Positions 35,677-44,414 of a stretch of DNA of 64,000 bases are shown here, piece by piece. The translations under genes were made by a program, and so were the position numbers. How positions within the stretch are numbered: position 1 is the stretch's first letter; each line of letters opens with the position of its first letter. The DNA is taken from assembly GCF_038397725.1 (NCBI RefSeq), contig NZ_CP151634.1:1798001-1862000 (forward strand). The letters run 5' to 3'. Origin of the DNA: Microbacterium sp. LWO13-1.2. Lineage in GTDB: Bacteria; Actinomycetota; Actinomycetes; Actinomycetales; Microbacteriaceae. The notes beneath the pieces were generated by a model. It made no database searches and was not told where the DNA came from. It saw only the letters and a list, made by a program, of their open reading frames with translations.

Positions 35677-36543
35677 GTGACAACAGTTGGTTTCCTCGGC
35701 CTTGGCACCATGGGCGCAGGCATGGCTCGCCGTCTCATCGATGCGGGGCACGAGGTGCTCGTCTGGAACCGATCGCGCGCGCCGCTGGAGCCGCTCGTTG
35801 CGGCCGGAGCCCGACCGGTGGCGACACCCGCCGAGGCGCTTCGCGCCGGAGTCGCGGTCTCGATGCTCGCGAACGACGCGGCCGCAAACGCGGTCTTCTC
35901 CGACGAGACACTCCGCAGTGCGGCCGGCTCGGTGCACGTCAACATGTCGACGCTGAGTCTCGATACCGTGCGGGATCTGGTCGCGCGTCATCGCGAGGCT
36001 GGTGTCGACTATGTCGCCGCTCCGGTGCTGGGCCGCCCTCACCTGGCAGCAAGCGGTGGTCTGAACATCGTCGCCGCCGGACCTGAGGCCGCTCTGGACC
36101 GTGCCGAAGAGTTCCTGACGGTTCTCGGAAAGCGCACCTGGCGCCTCGGCGACCAACCGGAGCGTGCGAACCTCGTCAAGATCGGGGTCAACTACAACCT
36201 CATCCACACGCTGCAGGCGCTGGCCGAGTCGGTCAACCTGATCGAGCGGGGAGGTGTCGACGGTTCGGTCTTCGTCGAGATCCTGACCGACGCCGCCTAC
36301 ACCGGGAGCGCATACACCGGATACGGCAAGATGATCGCCGAACGCGGGTATCTGCCCGTCGGATTCTCGGCGGAGCTGGGACTCAAGGATCTCAATCTGG
36401 CACGGTCGGCTGCGCAGGAGTTCCGTGCAGCCCTGCCGACTGCGTCGGTTCTCACTGACATCTTCGAGCAGACGCTCCAGGATGAAGAGCTCGCCAGGCT
36501 CGACTGGTCGGCGATGGCGGAGATCACGCGCCGACAGGACTGA
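35677..36543 (+). CDS. 3-hydroxyisobutyrate dehydrogenase-family oxidoreductase, copy 1
   Basis: A 288-residue beta-hydroxyacid dehydrogenase. The N-terminal Rossmann motif is GFLGLGTMGAGMA, and the catalytic Lys168 is in NLVKIGVNYN. The substrate-binding stretch normally near 120 reads APVLGRPHLAASGGL, where SGG is shifted to a variant form, so the substrate may differ from 3-hydroxyisobutyrate; imine reductase relatives look similar. GTG start with CGGAG upstream. It follows LacI-1 by 36 bases and ends the rightward block. Confidence 0.88.
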   Translation: MTTVGFLGLGTMGAGMARRLIDAGHEVLVWNRSRAPLEPLVAAGARPVATPAEALRAGVAVSMLANDAAANAVFSDETLRSAAGSVHVNMSTLSLDTVRDLVARHREAGVDYVAAPVLGRPHLAASGGLNIVAAGPEAALDRAEEFLTVLGKRTWRLGDQPERANLVKIGVNYNLIHTLQALAESVNLIERGGVDGSVFVEILTDAAYTGSAYTGYGKMIAERGYLPVGFSAELGLKDLNLARSAAQEFRAALPTASVLTDIFEQTLQDEELARLDWSAMAEITRRQD

Positions 36544-36566
36544 CGGCCGTCGGACAGGAATCCCGC

Positions 36567-37070
36567 TCAGCGGGAGGAGGATCTCTCGGCCGCAGCGAAC
36601 CCGACGCGGTGGAGCGGATCGAGTCGCTCGACGAGCGGCGCCAGAATGCGGGTCAAAGCTCGGAGATCGTCGACGGACAGATGGTCGATGACGACCGACT
36701 TGGCGAGCGCGATGTGATCAGGTACCGCGCGGATGAGTTCACGTCGCCCTGCCGCGGTGAGCCTGACATTCACGACGCGGGCATCGTCATCTGCTCCGAT
36801 GCGTTCCACCAGGTCGCGAACTGCGAGTTTACCGACGACCCTCGACAGGCGAGGCAGCGTCGAGTTCGTGGCGGAGGCGAGGTCCTTCGTGCGCAGAGTG
36901 CTGTTCTTCGCCTGCTGCAGTGTGCCGATGACTATGAACTCGAAGTGTGTCAGACCGGAGTCCGCCTGCAGTTGCGCGTCGAGCGCTGCCGGGAGCAGCT
37001 CCGCCGTCCAGACGAGCGCCAACCAGGCGCGAGATTGCTCATCGGTCATCCGAGGGACTTTGTAGGACAT
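36567..37070 (-). CDS. MarR-family transcriptional regulator
   Basis: A 167-residue winged-helix regulator (core about 40-110: LRTKDLASATNSTLPRLSRVVGKL, DDDARVVNVRLTAAGRREL). It is divergent from the NAD(P)-binding protein gene, with a GTTGCAAC palindrome between them, so it probably represses that gene and itself. Its end is convergent with the dehydrogenase gene; a 6-base-pair hairpin TCCCGC-TCA-GCGGGA overlaps its last codons. Confidence 0.9.
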   Translation of the reverse strand: MSYKVPRMTDEQSRAWLALVWTAELLPAALDAQLQADSGLTHFEFIVIGTLQQAKNSTLRTKDLASATNSTLPRLSRVVGKLAVRDLVERIGADDDARVVNVRLTAAGRRELIRAVPDHIALAKSVVIDHLSVDDLRALTRILAPLVERLDPLHRVGFAAAERSSSR

Positions 37071-37128
37071 ATCGCACCAACTCTAGGGGGAACAGATCAG
37101 GCCGAGAGTAGGTTGTGAGAAGTAGTTG

Positions 37129-37141
37129 TAGTTGCAACCTA
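37129..37141. promoter_or_regulatory. Candidate MarR operator
   Basis: TAGTTGCAACCTA, with the perfect core GTTGCAAC, lies in the 92-base gap between the divergent MarR and reductase genes. Confidence 0.55.
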
Positions 37142-37162
37142 ATTGAGCAGGAGGACGGAAAC

Positions 37163-37786
37163 GTGGCAAGCATCTCCATCATCGGAACAGGGAACATGGG
37201 CTCGGCGATCGCCGGTATCCTCGCGAAGGGCGGCGCGTCGGTGCAGGCTGTCGCGAGGGACTCGGCGAAAGCTGCCGCCCTGGCAGAGCAGGTCGGAGGC
37301 ACGGCGGCCGCCTTCGGGGAGGCGCTGACGGGTGAGATCGTCGTGCTCGCAATTCCTTACCCTGCGGTCGCAGACGTTATTGAGACGTACGCCGAGCAGC
37401 TGCAGGGCAAGATCGTCGTCGATGTCACCAATCCGGTCGATTTCGACACGTTCGACGCACTCACAGTGCCCGCCGACTCCTCCGCTGCTGCTGAGTTCCA
37501 GCGAGCGGTTCCCGACGCGAAGGTCGTGAAGGCCTTTAACACCAATTTCGCCGCCACCCTCGGGTCGCGCGAGGTGGGCGGAGTCCCCACGACCGTGATC
37601 GTGGCGAGTGACGACGACCAGGCCAAAGCGCAGCTGACCGAGATCATCTCGGCCAGCGGCGTCTCCGTGACCGACGCGGGGTCGCTGAAGCGGGCGCGGG
37701 AACTCGAGGCGCTCGGATTCCTGCAGCTCGTCCTCGCGGTGCGCGAAGAGGTGCCCTGGACCGGTGGCTTCGCCATCCGTTCCTAA
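37163..37786 (+). CDS. NAD(P)-binding reductase of the F420-dependent NADP reductase type
   Basis: A 207-residue Rossmann protein with SIIGTGNMGSAIA at the start, VVDVTNPVDF and VVKAFNTNFAATLG in the middle, and a late RARELEALGFLQL helix. This is the domain pattern of F420H2:NADP oxidoreductase-like proteins. Many bacterial members lack F420 and serve as small ferric or quinone reductases of unknown role. GTG has AGGAGG eight bases upstream. It is regulated, by position, by the divergent MarR protein, and its stop abuts the convergent MerR stop. Confidence 0.85.
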   Translation: MASISIIGTGNMGSAIAGILAKGGASVQAVARDSAKAAALAEQVGGTAAAFGEALTGEIVVLAIPYPAVADVIETYAEQLQGKIVVDVTNPVDFDTFDALTVPADSSAAAEFQRAVPDAKVVKAFNTNFAATLGSREVGGVPTTVIVASDDDQAKAQLTEIISASGVSVTDAGSLKRARELEALGFLQLVLAVREEVPWTGGFAIRS

Positions 37787-38236
37787 TCAGCGCGAATGCG
37801 GGCGGAGCGTGTCGGTCGGCGCTTCGTCCCGCTCTCCCGCGTCCGCGCCCGATAAATGGGGGCTGGCCGTGAGCAGATCTGCGTGGGCGGAGTTCTGGAG
37901 ATAGCCGATGACGGCCTCGCGGCTCTTCTGTAGGCAGAGGATGCGGTTCTCCACCACACGCAGCTCTCTCGCCAGCTCTACGGCGGAGGCGCGATTCTCC
38001 GCCGTCGACGGCCGGTCGGCTGCGGGGGACTCAATGTCCAGCACTATCTTGATCATGCGAGTGGAGAGCCCCGCTTCGACGAGGGCACGGACGTGGCGGG
38101 CGTGTTCCACCTGCTCTTCGAAGTAGTCGCGGTACCCGTTTCCCGAGCGTGATGCCTCGATGAGTCCCTGTTGCTCGTAGTAACGCAGCATCCGCGCCGG
38201 CGCGCCGATCTCCGCCGCAGCCTCGCTGATCCTCAT
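37787..38236 (-). CDS. MerR-family transcriptional regulator
   Basis: A 149-residue regulator with the MerR DNA-binding domain at 1-70 (MRISEAAAEIGAPARMLRYYEQQGLI, read in parts) and a dimerisation helix at about 75-120. No metal-binding Cys cluster is present, so an organic or redox signal is likelier than a metal. ATG was chosen since GAAGG lies nine bases upstream; an ATG three codons earlier abuts it. It is divergent from the NmrA-like gene. Confidence 0.9.
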   Translation of the reverse strand: MRISEAAAEIGAPARMLRYYEQQGLIEASRSGNGYRDYFEEQVEHARHVRALVEAGLSTRMIKIVLDIESPAADRPSTAENRASAVELARELRVVENRILCLQKSREAVIGYLQNSAHADLLTASPHLSGADAGERDEAPTDTLRPHSR

Positions 38237-38273
38237 CAGGTGCATCCTTCTGTCGGGGGTGATCGATTTGACC

Positions 38274-38289
38274 TTGACACTGATGTCAA
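38274..38289. promoter_or_regulatory. MerR-type operator
   Basis: TTGACA-CTGA-TGTCAA is a perfect palindrome with a 4-base centre between the MerR and NmrA-like genes. MerR proteins usually bind such repeats inside the promoter they activate. Confidence 0.65.
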
Positions 38290-38348
38290 AATTTACGCTT
38301 TGTGAACGGCATCGCGATCCTCGAGATGCCGCAGGAAAGGAAGAACAC

Positions 38349-39308
38349 ATGTCAGTGCGCAGCTGGGACGGCTCGTCGCGGAGGATCCTCGTCATTGGGG
38401 CGGGCGAACTCGGAATGCCCGTGCTGCGCAACGTCGCGCGCCGGGTGGCGGACATGCCGGGAGCCTCCGTGGATGTGCTGCTGCGCGCCTACACGATCGA
38501 TTCAACGGTTCCGGCGAAGCAGCGCGACGTTGCGGAGATCCGCGCCCTTGGCATCGGGATCGTCGCCGGCGACCTGGTGGAGAGCACCATCGACGACCTC
38601 GCGGCGATCTTTTCGGACTACGACACTGTCATCGGCTGTACCGGGATCACCGCCGGTCTTGACACCCCAATGAAGGTTGCGCAGGCGGCGCTGCAGGCGA
38701 AGCTCCCACGGTACTTCCCGTGGCAGTTCGGAGTCGACTTCGATGTGATCGGGCGCGGGAGCCCTCAGGACATCTTCGACTCACAGCTCGACGTGCGAGA
38801 CCTCCTCCGATCACAGGACGACACCGAGTGGGTGATCATATCCACAGGCATGTTCATGAATTACCTCTTCGAGCCCGGGTCGGGGATGGTCGACCTGCCG
38901 AATGACACCGTGAACGCACTTGGCACCCCGGACACCGCCGTCACCGTTACGACCCCGGAAGACATCGGTGCGCTCACCGCGGCGATCCTGTTCGCCGAGC
39001 CGCGGATCCGGAACGAGATCGTCTACGTCGCCGGCGATACCATCACTTACGGCCAGCTGGCGGAAACGCTGGAACAGGTTCTGGGGCGCTCGTTTGAGCT
39101 ACGCGTATGGTCGGAGCCCCTCCTCATGGCTGAACTCGCCGCCGACCCAGACAACATGACCAGGAAGTACCGCGCAGCGTTCGCGCAGGGACGCGGCGTG
39201 GCCTGGGAGAAGGAAGGCACGTTCAACTCGCGCCACGGCATCTCGACCACGACTCTGCGCGAATGGGTGGAGCGGAACCTCGTCGATGTGGTCTGCTCTG
39301 GCGAATAG
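38349..39308 (+). CDS. NmrA-like/isoflavone-reductase-like NAD(P)-binding protein
   Basis: A 319-residue atypical SDR with an N-terminal cofactor motif VIGAGELGMPVLRNV, a GCTGITAGLD core strand and YFPWQFGVDFD, a typical NmrA/isoflavone reductase segment. These proteins bind NAD(P)(H) as sensors or reduce aromatic alcohols and ketones. ATG follows AGGAAAGGAAG. By position it is the target of the divergent MerR protein. It is a common accessory pair in actinobacteria and its link to the catabolic genes is unproven. Confidence 0.85.
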   Translation: MSVRSWDGSSRRILVIGAGELGMPVLRNVARRVADMPGASVDVLLRAYTIDSTVPAKQRDVAEIRALGIGIVAGDLVESTIDDLAAIFSDYDTVIGCTGITAGLDTPMKVAQAALQAKLPRYFPWQFGVDFDVIGRGSPQDIFDSQLDVRDLLRSQDDTEWVIISTGMFMNYLFEPGSGMVDLPNDTVNALGTPDTAVTVTTPEDIGALTAAILFAEPRIRNEIVYVAGDTITYGQLAETLEQVLGRSFELRVWSEPLLMAELAADPDNMTRKYRAAFAQGRGVAWEKEGTFNSRHGISTTTLREWVERNLVDVVCSGE

Positions 39309-39438
39309 TCGAACCGCACATTGCCCGCGAAGAGCGACGCGTTGAGATGCCGTCCCGTCCGCCGCGAGGAAGCTCGAGCGAGATTGGATGCGGCTCCTAG
39401 AGTGCGGCGACGGTGATCATCGGATTCGCTCGTGCATT

Positions 39439-39465
39439 GCACGCTCGCGCGGTGTGCGAGCGTGC
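39439..39465. repeat. Inverted repeat upstream of the transporter remnant
   Basis: GCACGCTCGC and GCGAGCGTGC form a perfect 10-base-pair stem with a 7-base loop. It may be the terminator of the NmrA-like gene, though it lies 130 bases beyond its stop. Confidence 0.5.
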
Positions 39466-39480
39466 GATGATGAGAAGGAA

Positions 39481-39963
39481 TTGGCAACGGCGTGGCAAGT
39501 CGTCGCAGTGCTGGTCGTCGTGGACGGCGGCGCCTTCTCGACAGTCCTCTACTCCATCCTCGGATCCATCGCCGCCGGGGGGCACATGGTCGCCGTCGTC
39601 ACGTTCCTCGTCGCCGCCACCTCGGGGATCGACGCGGAACAGCACGGACTCGCCACTGGTCTCGTCACCATGACCCAGCAAGTCAGCATGACCCTCGGAA
39701 CGCCCATCGTCTCCGCCATCACGATCGCAGCCGGCGGCCTCACCAGCCTCTTCGCACTTCGGGTCGGCATCGGAATCGATGCCGCGATCGTCGTCGTGCT
39801 CATGCTGCTGATACTGGTTGTCCTACGACGCGCCGACGGCCGACGGCCGACGGACGACGGGCGCCGTCGACGGAAACGGCACGGGTCGGTCAGACCGCGG
39901 CATGAGACGGGTAGCACCGTGCCCAACCGAGCGCACTCCAGCGACGTCAGGCGACGTCAGTGA
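39481..39963 (+). pseudogene. C-terminal remnant of an MFS drug transporter (DHA2-like)
   Basis: The reading frame encodes about 160 residues with four hydrophobic stretches. The segment GLATGLVTMTQQVSMTLGTPI resembles the conserved late loop of 14-helix DHA2 efflux proteins. The N-terminal two thirds of such a protein are absent. The last 35 residues are low-complexity and basic and do not look transporter-like. A TTG with AAGGAA immediately upstream could be read but is badly spaced. I read it as a truncated relic whose end overlaps the next gene by 17 bases on the other strand. A small membrane protein is the alternative. Confidence 0.5.
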
Positions 39964-40687
39964 CGCCGAGGTCAGCCAGCAGTTTCGTTCTCAACTTCAC
40001 GAAAGACCCGCCCGCCTTGGTGCGGGGATGCGGCAGATCGATCTGGGTGTCCGAAACGAACTTCCCGCCCTCCATGACCAACACTCGATCGGCGAGCAGG
40101 ATCGCCTCCTCCACGTCGTGGGTCACAAGCAGGACTCCGGGCCGGTGGGCGCGGAACAACTCGAGCAGCAGCGCGTGCATCTTGATCTTCGTCAAAGCGT
40201 CCAGCGCACCGAACGGCTCATCAAGGACCATCAGCTGAGGCTCGCGGATGAGCGCCCTCGCGAGAGAGGCCCGCTGGGCCTCCCCGCCTGAGAGCGTGAG
40301 CGGCCAGGCATCCGCGCGGTGCTCGAGCCCGACCTCCTGCAAGGTGCGCTGGGCCCGCCGCTTCAGGTCGGAACCGGGAAGCCCGAGTGCGACGTTGCGC
40401 CATACCTTCTTCCACGGCAGCAGTCGAGGTTCCTGGAAGCCGACGGAGAGGCGGTCGGTGACGGCGATCCGGCCAGTCGCACCGGTGTCGAGTCCCGTCA
40501 CGATCCGCAGGAGCGTACTCTTGCCGGTTCCCGACCGCCCGAGCAGCGCGACGAATTGTCCACTCTCGATGTCGAGGTCGATATCCGAGAGCACCTTCGT
40601 ATCCCCAAACGAGCGCGACACGTCGCGCAGCGACACGACAAGGGCACCGAGGCCAACATCTGCCTTCTCGGGTGCCTTCGCACTCAT
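39947..40687 (-). CDS. Nitrate/sulfonate/taurine-type ABC transporter ATP-binding protein (SsuB/TauB-like)
   Basis: A 246-residue ATPase with Walker A GRSGTGKST, signature TLSGGEAQR and Walker B LMVLDEPFGALD, plus the THDVEEAILLADRV segment typical of the SsuB/TauB/NrtD group. It couples to the permease by a 4-base ATGA overlap. The three-gene set imports small organic anions or amides; sulfonates, taurine, nitrate, pyrimidine precursors and aromatic acids are all known ligands for the family. Confidence 0.92.
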   Translation of the reverse strand: MSAKAPEKADVGLGALVVSLRDVSRSFGDTKVLSDIDLDIESGQFVALLGRSGTGKSTLLRIVTGLDTGATGRIAVTDRLSVGFQEPRLLPWKKVWRNVALGLPGSDLKRRAQRTLQEVGLEHRADAWPLTLSGGEAQRASLARALIREPQLMVLDEPFGALDALTKIKMHALLLELFRAHRPGVLLVTHDVEEAILLADRVLVMEGGKFVSDTQIDLPHPRTKAGGSFVKLRTKLLADLGVTDVA

Positions 40688-41535
40688 ACCGTCTCCAATC
40701 CCTGACGCCAGGCCAGTGTGCGCTTCTCGATGAGCCTCACGAGCAGGTCGGACAGATAGCCCGCAGCCGCGTAGATCAGGATGCCGAGCACGATCACGTC
40801 TGTGCGCAAATACAAACGCGCGTTGTTCATGAGGTACCCGACGCCCTCGTTGGCATTGACCTGCTCGCTGATGACAAGGATCAGCCAGGCCACGCCCAGT
40901 GACATCCGCAGACCAGTCAGGAATCCGGGCAGCGCGCCGGGAAGCACGATGTGCCGGATCCGTCCGATGGGTGTGAGTCGCACGATCGTCCCCACCTCCA
41001 TGAGCTTGCGATCGACCCCGCGGATGCCGGCGTATGTGTTCAGGTACACCGGGAACACCACAGCCAGCGCGATCATGAGCACTTTGGACGGCTCGCCGAT
41101 ACCGAACCAGAGGATGAACAGCGGAACCAGCGCGAGGACCGGCACGGTGCGCATCATCTGCATGAGGGGATCGATCAGCGCGTCGCCGACCTTCCAGATG
41201 CCGGAGAGGAGTGCCATCACCAAACCGATGCTCACGCCGAGCAGGACGGCATAGGCGATTCGCTCCAGGGACACCAGCAGGTGCATCTGGAGTTCACCCG
41301 TCTGCAAGAGTTCCCACCCCGTGACGAACACCTCGGAAGGCGGAGGCAGGACGGTCGGCGGCACCAGACCGGTCATGGTCGTGACCTGCCACAACACCAG
41401 GACGATGACCGGTCCGGCCGTGCGCAACGGCTTCATGCGCGACCACCACTGAGTGCGCTTGGGTGCGTGACGCGGTTCGGGCCCGATGTTTCTCGCGTGG
41501 GGTTCGGTGAGAGCGGAGGAATTTTGCGTCGCCAT
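40684..41535 (-). CDS. Nitrate/sulfonate/taurine-type ABC transporter permease (SsuC/TauC-like)
   Basis: A 283-residue membrane protein with six hydrophobic segments, the LPPPSEVFVTGWELL loop after the first helix and MRTVPVLALVPLFILWFGIGE, which is the SsuC family signature. It lies between the receptor and ATPase genes with short spacing. The N-terminal 35 residues are polar and probably cytoplasmic. Confidence 0.92.
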   Translation of the reverse strand: MATQNSSALTEPHARNIGPEPRHAPKRTQWWSRMKPLRTAGPVIVLVLWQVTTMTGLVPPTVLPPPSEVFVTGWELLQTGELQMHLLVSLERIAYAVLLGVSIGLVMALLSGIWKVGDALIDPLMQMMRTVPVLALVPLFILWFGIGEPSKVLMIALAVVFPVYLNTYAGIRGVDRKLMEVGTIVRLTPIGRIRHIVLPGALPGFLTGLRMSLGVAWLILVISEQVNANEGVGYLMNNARLYLRTDVIVLGILIYAAAGYLSDLLVRLIEKRTLAWRQGLETV

Positions 41536-41548
41536 GACAGGGCCGCGG

Positions 41549-42553
41549 TCAGCTCGCGGGAACAGAAGCGACGTCGAACACGATGTCCTTCGCCGCGAGC
41601 TTCTCGCTCAGCGTACCGATCTCGTTCCAGCTGTCGATGCTCTCCTGAAGCTCGGCGAGCGTCTGAGCGTCGTAGGCTTCGTACACGAGCAGCCGATCGA
41701 AGATGTAGTCCATCTGCTCCGGGCTGAAGTCGTTCGCGGTCTTCTGGATCGACAGATACTCGTCGGGATCCTCGATCACGTGCTGACCGCCTTTGGTGTA
41801 GCCCTTCAGCACGGCGGCCGTGACCTCGGGGTGCGCCTCGGCGAAGAAACGGGTCACGACGAGCACCGGGTAGTCGAACTTTCCGGTCAACTCGTCATCG
41901 CCGGTGATCAGCACACGTGCTCCCATCTTGGTGACGGCCGCAGGGATAAAGATGTCGAAGGCCGCCCATGCGTCGATCGAACCCTGGATGAACGCGCCGG
42001 CCGCGTCGCCTGGGCCGAGGTAGACCTTCTTGATCGAGTCGGCCGGCATGCCGTGGTTGAGCATCGCCTGGTCCACGATGTACTCGCCGGCCGCGCCCTT
42101 GGTGACCGCGACCGACTTGCCGGCCAGGTCTTCCACCGTCTTGATGTCGCTGCCGGCCGGCACCACGATCGACGAGCTCTGTCCTGCCGAGGCCTTGGCC
42201 ACGCCGAGGAAGAGGTAGTCGCCGGTGCCGGTGAGTCCGGTGAGTGCCCCGGAGGTCACGATCGTGGCGAAGTCTGCCGCACCGCCGCTGAGTGCTTCGA
42301 GGGCTGGCTGGGTGGAGGGGAAGTAGCCAGCGTCCTCCGCCCCGCCTCCGGCTGCTTCGACGGCCATAGGGATGTCGTCGAAGAGGAACCCCACGTTGGT
42401 GCCGGGGGTGCCGACAGTGACGATGCGGGCGATCGGCTTCTCCGAATCGCCGCTGGTGCTGTCGCCGGTCTCGCCTGCGCAGGCGCTGACCGCGAGAACG
42501 CTCACCAGAAGAGCAGGAAGGACGGTGGTTCGGAAACGGTGACGAGCGGACAC
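41549..42553 (-). CDS. Nitrate/sulfonate/taurine-type ABC transporter substrate-binding lipoprotein
   Basis: A 334-residue type II binding protein. The signal peptide ends in the lipobox VSAC, and the body shows FPSTQPALEALSGGAADFA, IKTVEDLAGKSVAV and GSIDAWAAFDIF, usual in SsuA/TauA-like receptors. GTG start with GGAGG upstream. The Trp-rich sulfonate pocket cannot be confirmed. A variant LacI-type site lies about 120 bases upstream, linking the importer to the window-wide regulon. Confidence 0.9.
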   Translation of the reverse strand: MSARHRFRTTVLPALLVSVLAVSACAGETGDSTSGDSEKPIARIVTVGTPGTNVGFLFDDIPMAVEAAGGGAEDAGYFPSTQPALEALSGGAADFATIVTSGALTGLTGTGDYLFLGVAKASAGQSSSIVVPAGSDIKTVEDLAGKSVAVTKGAAGEYIVDQAMLNHGMPADSIKKVYLGPGDAAGAFIQGSIDAWAAFDIFIPAAVTKMGARVLITGDDELTGKFDYPVLVVTRFFAEAHPEVTAAVLKGYTKGGQHVIEDPDEYLSIQKTANDFSPEQMDYIFDRLLVYEAYDAQTLAELQESIDSWNEIGTLSEKLAAKDIVFDVASVPAS

Positions 42554-42674
42554 GGTGCCTCCATTGACGGGTGGGTTGGAGCATCTATCAAAAGCGGTCG
42601 TTACCGGGCCATAGTCGCGATGTTCGTATACGAACTTGCCCGTGGCGTCCATTTACGCATGCTCCCGGGAAAAC

Positions 42675-42688
42675 TGCAACCCATTGCA
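42675..42688. promoter_or_regulatory. Variant LacI-type operator (site k)
   Basis: TGCAACCCATTGCA differs from TGCAATCGATTGCA at two central positions. It lies upstream of the importer receptor gene. The loss of the central CG makes it weaker evidence than the other sites. Confidence 0.4.
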
Positions 42689-42700
42689 TTCGGGAGATGG

Positions 42701-44362
42701 CTACAGCGTTCCGTGGACCACATCCCCTCCGATGACGATGGCTGAGGCGCGGATCGCTCTGAGTGCGCTCGCGGGGCAAGTAAGCGGATCGTGGTCGAGC
42801 ACGGCGAAATCCGCCGCCATGCCCGTCGCCAGTGCCCCGCGAGTATCCTGCTCTCCGGTGGCCGAGGCCCCGCCCCTCGCGGCTGCGATCAGGGCTTCCT
42901 CGCGAGACAGGGCATTCTCCGGTCCAATAGCGGCTCCGCTCTCGGTGAGGCGCTCGGTTACCGCGTAGATCGACTCCCAGATCGAGATCGGAACGTTATC
43001 GCTACCGAACGCGAACGGCACTCCGGCAGCTTTCAGTGCAGGCAGAGGCAGAATGCTTCCCGGGGCCGAACCACCGCGGAGGAGTGCGTCGCCGCCTCGA
43101 ATCAGGGTGTACGGCGCGATGGTGGTCACCATCATCCCCAAGTGTGCGATCTGATCGATCTGTTCCGGAGACAGAACGGGGTGGTGCGACAGCACCCAGC
43201 CCAGCGGCGTGACAGGTGTGACGGCGTCGACTTCGGCGATGAGAGGCAGCAGGCGCGCGTCTAGGCCCGACACGCGGATGCCTGCCTCAGCCGCCCTGTG
43301 CAAGAGGCGAAGAAGCTGCTCCTCGGGAAGCGCCGCTCCCGTCGTAAAGCCGGCCCAGCCGGAGTGTGAACGTCCCCGAGCGCGCAGCGCGGCATCGCCG
43401 GAGCCGTCATCGATCTCGACGAACACCCCCTGCAGATCAAGGCGCGAATCGGCCGCCTGCAGTTGGCGTCGCCGGCCGGCCAGCAGCGCGCCGACCTCAT
43501 CCGGATCATCCTGAGTCCAGTTGGAACTCCACATCAGGGACGCACGCAAGCCCCCAGCACCAACCTGCTGGTAGGCGTCCAGGACATCGTCCGACAGCCC
43601 GTGGCCCTCGAAGAAAGCGGTGGTGCCATAGCCCGCGTAAGCGGCAGCTCCGGCCCTGATCGCCCTGGCTCGTTGCGCGGTCGTGAACGTCGGCGCATCT
43701 GCCAGCAGGGTGTGCTCGAGGATGGGGTTTCGGACGCGCTCGACGAAGACGCCCGTCAACTCTCCTGACGAGTCGCGGAGGAGCTCGACCGTGGCGCTGG
43801 GCGACCGCGTCGTGCGCAGATCGATACCGGCCGCCCGGAGTGCGGCGGTGTTCGCCGCCGAAACAAGGTCGAGCTCCGCATTCCAGTAACCCCAGATCGG
43901 GCGGATGTACACCGGGTTGTCGGGGGCGACCCGGTCGAGTTGCGCACGAGTCGGGACGAGAGAACCCTCACCCAATCGGGCACGCTCGTAGTGCGGCGGC
44001 GCCCCGATCGGCCGAGTCACGATCCACTCGCCCGGCTCCCGGGTCTCGACCGCGTGCGCGATCACTTCGAGCACATCGGCGACGCTCACGCAGTCCTCGA
44101 AGCCGGGGAGATCTGCACCGAGACCGTAGCGGTCCAGGTGAGCGTGGGCGTCCGTGAGGCCGGGGATGACGGTTCGACCCGCGAAGTCCACCGCATCAGC
44201 AGGATCGGCGCCGGTCAGTGCCAGTACGTCACGATCGCTGCCGACGGCCACGACGGCGCCATCGCACCATGCCATTGCGGTTGCGCGCGAGGAGTGATCA
44301 TCAAGGGTCAGGATGTGACCGCCGAGCGCGATCCGGAGTGGTTGAGCCTGCGTGCTGTCCAT
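42701..44362 (-). CDS. Amidohydrolase-superfamily protein (YtcJ-like)
   Basis: A 553-residue metal-dependent hydrolase with the HxH pair at His73 and His75 (TDAHAHLDRYG) and a late Asp in FGSDNVPI, plus a C-terminal beta-sandwich return (GALATGMAADFAVLDHDPL). YtcJ-like proteins hydrolyse N-substituted formamides or other C-N bonds, but most have unknown substrates. It follows the other amidohydrolase gene with a 52-base gap on the same strand, and the importer genes come next. No signal peptide is seen. Confidence 0.88.
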   Translation of the reverse strand: MDSTQAQPLRIALGGHILTLDDHSSRATAMAWCDGAVVAVGSDRDVLALTGADPADAVDFAGRTVIPGLTDAHAHLDRYGLGADLPGFEDCVSVADVLEVIAHAVETREPGEWIVTRPIGAPPHYERARLGEGSLVPTRAQLDRVAPDNPVYIRPIWGYWNAELDLVSAANTAALRAAGIDLRTTRSPSATVELLRDSSGELTGVFVERVRNPILEHTLLADAPTFTTAQRARAIRAGAAAYAGYGTTAFFEGHGLSDDVLDAYQQVGAGGLRASLMWSSNWTQDDPDEVGALLAGRRRQLQAADSRLDLQGVFVEIDDGSGDAALRARGRSHSGWAGFTTGAALPEEQLLRLLHRAAEAGIRVSGLDARLLPLIAEVDAVTPVTPLGWVLSHHPVLSPEQIDQIAHLGMMVTTIAPYTLIRGGDALLRGGSAPGSILPLPALKAAGVPFAFGSDNVPISIWESIYAVTERLTESGAAIGPENALSREEALIAAARGGASATGEQDTRGALATGMAADFAVLDHDPLTCPASALRAIRASAIVIGGDVVHGTL

Positions 44363-44414
44363 GCGTATACGATACGAGCCGCCTCTTGTCAGCCGCCCCT
44401 GGAACTCATCAGCA

